A model generated the notes under the pieces. That model searched no databases, was not told the DNA's origin, and was given only the letters and a program-made list of their open reading frames with translations. From assembly GCA_000149265.1 (NCBI GenBank), contig CH002032.1:1110020-1174019 (forward strand): a stretch of DNA of 64,000 bases, in the 5' to 3' direction. Below, piece by piece: positions 26,801 to 38,800 of this stretch. The translations under genes and the position numbers were made by a program. Position 1 is the first letter of the stretch. The number at the start of each line of letters is the position of its first letter. Source of the DNA: Ciona savignyi. Its lineage: Eukaryota; Chordata; Ascidiacea; Phlebobranchia; Cionidae.

Positions 26801-29800
26801 AGTTTTATATTACGTTTTTAGTTCATAAAACTGAACTTAGAAACCCTTAATATTAATAATATAAAATTGAAGGTAAAATTAACAAGAAATATTGAAGTAA
26901 TCTCTGGAACTGGAGTGTATTTTGCTATCTGCACATTGATAGCCACTTTGTCACAGGTGGAAAACTAGAGTGTACTTAAAAAAGCCATAATAATATTTTA
27001 AATTACAAAAAAGGAGAATGTAACAGAAAATATTAAAAGTAATCTCTAAAGTATATTTTTCTGTCCGCACACCGTTACTTACCTTATCACAAGTAGGTAC
27101 TGGATCCAAGCAACTCTTCCTGTTTATCTCCCCTCCATCATCCATTTGCATATTGCTCAACTTAGTCTGCGAGCATGGACACCTGGTGACCAGTGATGGC
27201 AGCAGAGAGCAGGGCTTACATGGGCCAGGGTGGCATACAGAGAAACAGTTGTGGTTTCCGCATGATAACAATCTGGATGGAGAAACTAATAAGTTGACTG
27301 GTGGAGGAGGGCAAATCAATGGGATTAATGACTAAAGGGAATTGGGTTTAAATAAGGGGGAATAAATTGGTTTCAAGTTGACTTATCACACAAATCATAA
27401 TTACCACACCACACTTATTGGATTAAGCCCTGGAGTAATGACTTTTTAGTGCCAAATAAACAGGAGTGTCACTGTTGACACTTAAAAAATGAAAAATGCA
27501 CAATGATGTTAGTGTGCTTTGTACACAGAAGCATTATGCTTTATTCGGATCTTTATTCGGACTAAATGCCATGCCTAGTTATTTGGTTGAAATTTGTTTC
27601 CTTATAAAAGATAACGTCCTTGTATAACTTTTACTTCAAAACAAAAACAACAAGAACTGTTCCTTTTATCTAAGTTTTCGAGCACAACCTGTAACTCATG
27701 ATAGTAGAGCCTGTCATAGCCTTAATTAAACGAATACAAAGCTACCTGTTGCATATGTTGGTGCAGGAATAACATCCGTTCTCTGTGTCATTTGGTTGTG
27801 ACCTGTGCTCCTCTGACCCACAGCCCACCTCTCTATCTTCCAATCCACAGTAACATGCTACAGAGGGGGAAAACAGAATGTTTATAAATCTATTTTCAAG
27901 TTTTTAATGAAAAAATGCCCTACAAACAGATGTAAAATGTATTGATATACCCAAATAATTTAGTTGTTTATGCCAGTATAATAAAAATGTTGGTACACGA
28001 TATATTTGTACTGGGGTGTAACTTTTTAAATTAAAAAAATATTTCTTTCTATGTATATATAAAGTAATCTGCGTACCCAGTCTGTTCTACCAGGATATAC
28101 CGCCTGATGCTTCCTAAATAACATACAGGAAACCAATACTGAAATGCATTGCCTTTGTACTAGCACACAAGCATTCATATAAAGGGCCAAGCCGCTGCTT
28201 GTAAAAAAAACCTTGTAACTTGCTATGGGAAAGTAAACAGAATGTATTTTAGTCAGCTTTTTATAGAAATATCCACTATATTTAACTTTTTCCATATATT
28301 TCATATTTTTCCATATATTTCATATTTTTTCATATATTCAAGTTTTAAATCTTAAAAAAACATAGAAAATAATATAATTTCTTATTAATAACCAACGAAC
28401 CTTGTTTGATTTTTACATGACATGGATCGCAGTCACCAGAATGGCAGACGACGTCGCATGAATGGTTGGAACAGTTCTTGTTCTTTCCACAAACTTCATT
28501 GCAGGCGAGGCTTTTCTGCTGACTGCATCGGACACGAGACGATATCTTCCCACATTTGCATCTCTTCGTTACCATGGCAGGGAATTGGGGGCATGGACCA
28601 GGGTGACAGAGGCTGGGGGTGGGAGTGGGTTTAAGAAAGTGGAAGGGTTTAAAAAGGAGATTGTTGGGACGGGACAGGAACTTTTACGCTAAAAAATTAG
28701 GAACATTGTAAATACAGCAATAAAATACTAAGCTAAAATTAAACCCTTCTATAAACTACATAACCAATAGAAAACTAGGAGTTAGTGACCAGCAAAAATT
28801 AAACTTATCATTTCATTTATATTAAACACCATTGGTGCAGATACCTGAACGGGATTAGTTTTAATTTACACAGTTCGATATTTCCGTATTTAATTATGGC
28901 CCTGTATTAAGGATAAGGATAAGGAAACTGCAAACGGGCACTTACATGTTGCAGGGGTGGGCGCAATCCGGGTTGTTCCTTCGAGCTTTCCCGCAGAGGT
29001 CGCCACAAGAGTGCGGCATTTCACCTTTCTTGTACTCGGGTTCCTTTACCTTGCCGCAGAAGCAGAGGTAGGAGGCAGGGATTTTCGCCGACACATTCTG
29101 GCAACCTGGACATCTCCACCCTGAATCTTCAGTTCCTAAACAGAAAAAAGAAAAAGGGGTTGAGGGGGTATTGGCGGTAAAAAAATGTGGTTAAACACAT
29201 TCTTAATCCACCTAAATTGGTAAATAGCCACCTTAATCAACCTAAATTGGTATATAGCCAAGACGATATAAGAATTTCGGGTTTTGTCACAATCAGTTAG
29301 TCAATAGTCATTATTACTGGGAAGGATAGAGTTAGTTTCCATAGTTTTAGTGTGCAGTTTTCCTTTTTTCCTTCTTTTAGTGTTGCCTCGATCTCATTAT
29401 GGAAAACGCAGGTAATTTACAGCTAATCTTGATCAAACGCATATAAGTTGGAGCCAAACCCACCTCCCACTTTTGCGGCAGGAGAACGTGCCCACTTTTT
29501 GATGCAACCCATGTGAAAGACATTATAGCAGATCATGCAGCTCCATACTGCCTGCGGTGGTCGGACACGGTCACAGCACACCATGCATTCGTAGGTGCCC
29601 GATGATAACTGCTCGTGCAAGACAGCTGGAGCAAAATAATTGTCAATAATAGACTAGGAGAAAAACCAGGCAAAAAAGTAAATCGGAAATTAATAGGGTT
29701 TTGATATGTTCAATACGTGTATATAAATCGTTATGTGTTTAGTCTAATTTGATGTTAATGAAGCATGTGCCTTTCTCTTTTTTCTCTTTTTACTAGAGAA

Positions 29801-32800
29801 AACTTAAACAGTAGCAATGCCTACAACATAACAAACAATAATCAACATCATCACATTATTTGGTTTTGCCCAGCAAGATTTTTAAACTAGTTCTGCGAGT
29901 TACGCACCAAAACTAGTAGTGATATTTTTTTTAAATTATTGAAAAATAAGGTATAATGATACTACAAACATCAACTATTAACTGTAGCACAGTCAATGTT
30001 TAAAGTTAAAAGTAGAATAACTCACAAGCCTGGTTTCCACCATCATATTTCATAACTTCAACTTTCTTGCCCTTTGCTGGAACACAGAATTCAACATAAT
30101 TAAAAAATAAACAATAAATCACCATAAAACAGAACATATATTATGACATCATATTTGCTTTTATAAACAACATAAAGATTTAAACACAAGCTTAATTTAA
30201 AAAGAGACTTACTTCTGGAAAAACTTTTTGGTGCCTTTTCCTGTAAAAAAGCCATTTTTTGGAAAGGTATATTTAAGTTTGTCTTTTAAAATTTTTTAGG
30301 GTAGTCAGAAGTATTAACTAAAGCTTCCACTTTTTAAGGAAAATAAAAGTACAAGTAGGAAAATAACACGATTTGAACTAAAAACAAAATTATTTAGACT
30401 GATAATAAGGTTTTAATCAGCAAACAACAGAATATTTAAAAGAACTTGTTCAGAGATCAGCTAGTAAAGTAAAATAGCAAAATTCACTTGTCTAGCAACA
30501 ATCAATATTAAAACATTGTGTGAATCTCACTGACATATAGTTACACACCACGGTTTTATTCACACTAAAGTCTCATATTTGTAATGGTTCCTACACAGTA
30601 AACATATTAAAATTACCAGGCAAGGTAATAATTCCTGGTTCTACTTGAATAAATAAGCTCTATTCACAAAGACAAACAGAACTGGCAACCGTCATACAAA
30701 ACCAAATAACCAAATCAGCTTATTAATTAATTAAATATTAAATTACACCATACAGTGAAAAAAAAAGAATAATTTTCTCTCTCGTTTACTAGCATACTCA
30801 ATGACTTTAAAGATTACTAAAAATACAATATACCGGTACCTCTGGTTTACTTTCATTCATTCCTTTTGCTTGGGTGTTTTTACTTCCAGGATCTGACAAA
30901 TAAGAGATAATATATTGAGCTGTAGGTTAAAAATAAACTGCTATGTAACTAGTATTGCAAAGTAATATTGTAATCCAACAAAGGTTAAATATTAACCAAT
31001 TTGTAGCTGAATGACTAACTACACATCAGGTTGTTAACTTGTTCTGTAGTACTTAGTTGTCTCATCTACTAGTACTTGACAAATACAGGCATGGTGGATT
31101 AGAGTGTTGAATAAACACTGAAATTATGTGGATGATGAGTAGATGGATGTGTCATTTCTATATTGTCGGGTAAAGAAATACACAAGGTTTTAATTATGGG
31201 TCTTGTCTCATATGCCGAATTCAAGGTATTTATCACTGTTATGGTTAGGTAATTTATATCCCTGAATGTTAACTTGTTTGGGCACGGTCTGGTTTCCCAG
31301 GCAATTGAAATGTGTACTATATGATGTGGGCATTGCTACTGATTCAGATCAACCCATTACTTCATTGGGTTGATGTGATATCTGTAATTGCAGGGCCTGA
31401 CTAAAATAACACAAAATACGAAACCATGTTCTTTTTTATGACACGGAATTTAAATATAACAACCATTTGACTATTTTTATATACCGGTATGCAAAATTTT
31501 TAATGCAATATGAGGTCCTTAGTTTAACGGCAAAAACAACTGCCATATCTGAGTAGCGCCACTTTTGTGCTTATATATATTAATGGGCCTGTTTATATAT
31601 GTTAACATATATTTAATATCATTTTTCGGTTCAAATTGTAAACCAAATGTGATTATGTTCATTGTTATTTGCACTATGGTCAAGCGCAGTTCAATTAAAT
31701 AAGAGAATAATTAAATTGAATATTATACACTGGACACAGTATTCAGTTCTGACAATAATCAAATTGATTGTATCTAAATTGCCTTGGTAATAAACTACTT
31801 GTAAAAATTAATATACTGGTCAGCAATTTACTTGTATACTCATAGCTTTGTCAATCAATTACTTGTATACTTATTGGCTTGTCAGCATTTTACTTGTATA
31901 GCATTGTCTTTCAGGGTGAAAGTTTGAATCATGACAGGCTGACAGGGTTAAAGAAAAGCACAAATCAATCAGTTTCTTTACGCCATACAGACTGCACTAT
32001 TCAGTTTAAATCCAACCACTCAGCATATTTAAAAAACACACTTTGTTTTGCCAGGAATGAAAGTAAAAATGCACAATTTTGATCAAATGGGTATATTGAC
32101 ATGGTTATTATGTTTGATATTTTGGAAAAAAAATTTTTGATGATATTATTGAAAAATATGTTTAAGCTTAGGTCAAATTAATCGTTCTTTTGGTTCATAA
32201 TGCAATTGCCTTGGTATAATATAATAAAGCAAAGGTGTTTGTACTTCTGACACCACATATATGTACACAAGTACACTTTTTCCATGCATTTTTCGCAAGT
32301 AATATTAGCCCCTTTAGCCGTCAGCAGCAAAAACCGTTGAGTCGACCATATAAGTGTGACCGTGACGCTGACGGGTATTCAGGCAAGAAACAAATCAAAA
32401 CAAGCACACTTTATCATTGGAACTGCTGTAATAACACTAATTAAACAAGCAATTTAAAGCTTATACGAAATAAAAACATTATCTGAAAAAGTGGCTTGGC
32501 TACACTCATTATATGGTGTACTAAAGCATAGATTAATTGTGAATCGTATAATATACATACAAGTAATATGAACTACTATAATAATATACATTAAATAATA
32601 TACATTAAAGTAATATGTACCTTTAATGTTTTCAGGTTTCTTTCCATTTTGATTTTCCTTCTGATGGCTGAACCGAATCGGTTGTTTGAATTGCTACAAT
32701 GTAGGTGAATATGAAATGTTTTTTAAAATTGAAAGAAAATTCTCAATTTATAACATTAAAGAGCAACATCAAGTTTATAAAATTAAAAGCAACTTCAAAT

Positions 32801-35800
32801 TTATAAATATAAGAGCAACATCAAGTTAATAAAATTAAGAGCAAAGTCAAGTTTATAAAATTCAGACGAGGTTTAATGTAAATCCTGAGAAAAAATACTC
32901 ATTGGCCTGTGTCAGGCCAAATCCCATGCTAGCTTGTGTGACAAGCAACACACAGATAGGAAATGAGCAATTTGTATCTTAATATAGAGTAATATAATCC
33001 TTACTAATGTTATGTTAAAAAGGATGTGAATAATGGCATTTAACAACATAGTTGCACTGGTAAGCATATATTTAGATTTTAGGCTGGTAATGATACAAAT
33101 TACACAATTTAACAGTTTCACGGCCATTGGACCATGGACAAGAGATAGGCTATCAAACAACTGTAAGTTAAAGTTGGGATAGAAACAATAAATTTGCAAC
33201 TTAACCTTCAAATACAAGCATTACGGAGTCCAAGCATAATCTATTAAAGCAAATAAACTACTTGTTACATTGATACAATAAGGAAAGTCCCTTTATTTCC
33301 ATTACCATTCTAATTACCCTTTTATGTCAAAATATAAAAATTATTATTCTGACTTTGTTTACTACATTTTCATTAAAGAATAGAGAAATTATGATTCATA
33401 GAACAAAATTATAGAATTAGAGTTCATAGAATAGATTTATAGTATAGAATTTTAGTTTATAGCATTGGAAAAAAGCAATGCCAGAATGAAACTTTATATT
33501 GCTATATATAAGGATAATTAATCAAAATGGAATAAAGTATTATTGCTAATATGTCACAAAGCATGACTTACATGTGACCTTCTATCGTTCTTATGAGGTC
33601 TGCAATCCTCAGCGTTGAGTTTGGGGTTGTACAGCTCACCACTTGTACCACTTTCTTTAATGTTGCGTTGCCGACTGAAGCGTCGTGATTTCCTAAATTA
33701 AACCACAAGCAATGTGTGAAATTAATATTAGATATCACCAAATGTACTTTTATATAGTTTGGTTTTAGGTGAATATTTTATAAACTTGACATCTTTATAC
33801 CACCTACAAAAGACAGTCAGTCTCTATATCAGTGTTTCCCAACCCGAGTCCGCGGTTCGTGGAAGGTTTAAATGAGTCCGCAAGCACATTAACAATTTGC
33901 ACAACTTTTATTTGTTTTTGATTGTTATAAACAGCAGTGATATGTTTTTATCAACGAGACATTGTAACTCGAGGTAATTTTAAGTTTGGAACCAACTGAT
34001 TTTAAGTAACTAAATAGAAGTTTGTTATTCATAGCACTTGCTTTGGTTGTTCCGTAATACCGTATTGATGCACTTTGAGTCCGCAAAGACTTTCGCTGGT
34101 AGGGAAATAGTCCGCGACCATAAAAGGTTGGGAAACGCTGCTCTATATGTTAAATTGCTTTTCACTAAAAAATGAAAACTGACATATAAACCTTTATTTT
34201 AGATGATTCTGTTTTGATCAGTTTTTTCTGTTTCGTGTACTTTAGTCATAGTGCGGAACTATGTTGTAACTGGTGAGTACCTTAAACCATTTTCTTGTTT
34301 CCTTTTATTGTATTTACAAAAAAGAATTCATCTTTTGTTGCATTTATCAAGCTATCCTGGTAGTTAAAAGAGCTACTAACCCAGCAGCAGAAGAATTATC
34401 AGGTAGCATGGTCTGATAATGTTGATTCTCGGTAAAGTGTGCAGTCATATCATCAGCGTAGAAACCAGGAGATTCAAACGCATGAGGCATGCTTGTGCCA
34501 GGGTAGGTTGTGGTTCCAGCTGCAAAGGATTGTTATCAGATGAAATATACGAAAATTTAACTTTTTATCGTAAGAAATTTAAGATTTTTACAGCACAAGT
34601 CTTTAAACCAAAAATTGGCAACCTTTCATAAGCTGCATGCCCAAATATCAGATAATAACAAGATTTTAAAGGATCTAACGGGTTGTACTAATTTTCCCAC
34701 CAATAATACCAACTGTTTATGATGTTCAATCTTCAATGTATTTGTAATTGTTACAAAAGTATTAACAGTTTATAACAAAAACACCAAATATGCATATTGT
34801 GACAGATTAAGGGAAATGTATGCTTTGTATGCCATGTAATTAAATAGAAAATTGTAAAGAGTTTTGTGCATATCATTTTTTGCATCATTTTTCTTGTAGG
34901 GATGCAAAATATAAAATTGTACAGATTGGGATCTCTAAAGGTATTTTAATAAGAATAGTTAGGATTTCAAATTAAAAACATAGAATCTAGACTGCGATCC
35001 ATCGTGTGATAAAAATCATGGCCCAATTAAGCAAACGATGGAACAACGTCAAAATTTGACGTTATGCCAACGTGACGGTCAAATCATTCTTGCATCAAGC
35101 GTGCGACAACTGATACCCATGATTAGTGATTCTTCGGTGATACCGGTAACTAAAGTAAAGTTTCATAATTTCAAAATTGTAAAATAGCTTCTTCAATAAT
35201 GTAGAAAGTAGTCAACGTGGTAACGTATGTATTCCCCAAAATAACATAACGGAAACCAATTATTCCATTATTATACACACCATAAACATGGCCTGGATTT
35301 CGATGTGTAATGAACTACCCACATATGGCAAGGTGTGCTGTAATATTGCAGACCAATGCAATCTTTAAAGTAGTATACAACATTTGCATTGTGGGACAGA
35401 CACGGTTAAAATACATGCACACACAAAGACGAGAAGTTAAGTTTCCTGGGCTTTAATCATGTGGTTTTCAGTTATTTTAGTTATTTACAGACTAGACATG
35501 CTAAGATTTGGATACAATATTTTACTAGGTTTTTATTTAGCACAACTCGACTCGATTGTTTGCCACCCTTGAATGTAAGCCGCATTTACCTGTATCGGTG
35601 CCTAAAACTTCCTTGTTTAGACAGTGGAAGACATAGCATCAGACAAAATACCGTATCGTCATAGCAACAAATCGCTAAGCATAAAAATGTAAACCGCCCT
35701 TGAATGTAAGCAGCCCTTGAATTTAAGCCGCAAACATGATGCAAAAAAAACTTTATAAGCGACGGCTTACAATCGAGTAAATACGGTAATTAATTTAATA

Positions 35801-38800
35801 CTAATAATGCAGTATACCAGTGTTAAATGATAAATTAATGTTTATAGCAACGATAGATAATTTTAATGTAAACTAGGAAGGTGATAATCGTCAGGTGTTA
35901 GGGAGTACTTTTCGTAGCCATCCATTACAACAAAAACATACCGCAGATAATGTTTAGAGTCATGTCTACTTTGTTTACCACCATAATTTTGAATAATAAA
36001 ACATATGTTATGGGGAAATATTGTTTAAGCGAGACCTCAATTTCTCCCCTCAATGTTTAAAAGCATATATTGGTAGTTCGCTACATTTATTATTTATTTA
36101 CCACCTGGTATCTATTTTTTTAAAGAAAAAAATAATTTAAAAACAATAGGTATAATAGGATTTGAAATAAAATATTTTAAAATACCTAATTATCCTATAT
36201 ATCCCTAGGGGGAAGATAGGGGAATGAATTATAAAAGCCATGACTATATTGCCAAGCCATGACTATATACAATAATTTATCAAAAGAGCAATGTTAATTA
36301 GGCATATTATTATTGTGAACATTTATGGGGAAATTATCAGGTTTAAAATTAATCGATGACCCAAGCACAATTTATTTCTTTATTTATGCATCAACTTTGG
36401 TCAATTGACTGTACTATGACAGTTTTCAATTATGTATATAGAAAAAGTAGATTTTAGTAACAGTTCTGATAAGAAAATCCGTGTTAAGTTTACGTCTACT
36501 AAAATCAAAAAATTTAATCTCTTATGTTGGATCAGAAAATATCAGAATACACCAAGAGTTAAATACATCAGCAAACTTTGCCAGATTTGACTGGCAAAGT
36601 GACTGTATTATAAACACAAATCCTTTCCTCACCCATCATATAGTTCGGACCGAAATAAGTTGGTTGATTTGCGAACTCAGCTGGATAGAATAAGTTGGGT
36701 GTCTCATATCCTCTTCCATCGTAGTGTAGATCAGGCGGCAAATAGCCTGGAAACATTTTAGACAATTAAACATGGTACACAAATGGTTGGAGAAACATAA
36801 GATAACGTTTTGGCTTGAATTTAACAAAATAAAAAACAGTGCCTTGATTTTAAGACATTTTAAAACATAAGATAAGATACTAAGTTTAATTTATCAAAAT
36901 AAAAATATTTAATAAATTTTAAGACCTTTTTAAGTAATAGATCATATACCAGTACTGACTTTAATATTATAAAATAAAAAATAGGCTAGTGCAGCGGTTC
37001 CCGAACTTTTTTTGTTGGCGGCGCCTTTTGTAAACTTATTAAACCTTGCGACCCCCTCATAAAGCCAACATTTTCAAACTACATGTATTGTATAGGCTAT
37101 TGTATATCCAGACTATAGCATGCATTTGGATAACCATTCAAACTCTTTAAAACTATTCACTAAACTACTAAAGCAGTGGTTCCCAACCTTGGGGTCTATT
37201 GGCAATGTAAGAACAAAGGGGAAGCTGTTGGCAATGTAAGAACAAAGGTGAATGTCAGTAGGACTGGGTACCGGTACAATAGTAGTATGTGCTATTCTGT
37301 GTATAACTTTTCATTGAGACATTTCATTCGGATTGCTTGTAGCACAATATTATTGCATCAGTATGCGTCGATTGTGATGTCATAAACTATAACCACGTGA
37401 CTCTTATTGTGCAATAGCTGCAAATTGGAACTTTATTAGGGAAGTAGCCTAGTATATTATACAACATAAATCAGTCAAGACTCGAAATTGGTAAAAATAG
37501 TTAAGGGAAGCATGATACACAACTAGCTGCAGACCTACAAGGTCAACCATCGCACTGATTTGTTAATAAATTCAAGTAAAATATTTTAATGCTTACTTTC
37601 TAATTTTGCATTTAGGATAGAATATAAGCGTGGGTCACGGAATCTGTGAAAATTTTTAAGGGGGTCACTAAGACAAAAAGGTTGGGAACCACTGTACTAA
37701 AGTGACAAACAGTCAATTAATGCAAAGCAGTTATTTGACAAACCATTATTTGAAAACAATGCCATGTTAGTGAGCAAATAGTCGCAAATAACACCGAACA
37801 ATGGATTTTACAAGTAAAACGAATGCTGTATGCTAGTGTATGGGGTTGCCCACCAGGCTGAAACATCTCTAATTAACGTTTTACTGGTGTAACACACATG
37901 TACTGTTTTTTGGTAAAAAACAAAAAAATGCAGCAACTTCCGCATGCTTTCGCGGCGCCCCTGGCAAAGTCTCCCGGCTCCCCTGGGCGCCGCGGCGCCC
38001 AGTTTGGGAACCGCTGGGCTAGTGGTTTAAATTCAAGACTTTTTCGAATATAAGATAATACCCGGACTTCCATTTTTTAAAATAAAATTTGTAGACTGGT
38101 AGTAACTGGGATAAGTACCTGCTGTAGAATTTGAATAAAACTCCGCTACATTCGGTTGGAATTGTTCAGCTTGATTAGAGACACCGTGTGGCGGGATAAA
38201 CCCTCGTGGTTGCCGTCTTTCCTAGATTAGTGGTTTTGTTAATTTTACGTTAAAAGGTGAAGAAGATGTCATTCAAGAAAAGTTTCCAATAAATGGAGAA
38301 ATTATTTCCCTAAAAGACAAAATTATAATATTATTACCACTTACAGGGAAGCCTATACTCAGAGACCTGTGATCCTTTCATGGATATCAATGAATACTCG
38401 GAATTGTAAAAGTAATGTAAAATTTACCTGTATATTAATTAACCTTTCATTTTTGTATTTAAAAGGATAAATACCCAATCTTATTCTATAATTTCTTAAT
38501 CCTCACAAAAATATGATATTTTGTATATTTTAGTATGTACAATTTTCTTCTATATTGCAGTGAACTTTAACCAGTGTAAATATTTCTTTCACCTTACATT
38601 ATATTCTTTTTGTAACCATAACAGTTAACATTGTTGCAAAAGCTAAATAGGTAACACAACAAAGAATCAGACCAATTAGCTTGAGGGAATAGTGCGTGCA
38701 TTTCAGCTGAAAGGTTGCAGATACGAAACTGGTTGCTAGCTAGCTGATGTGTCCTTGGACAAGGAACTTAACAAAAATTGCCTGAACCCAGCAGATGAAT

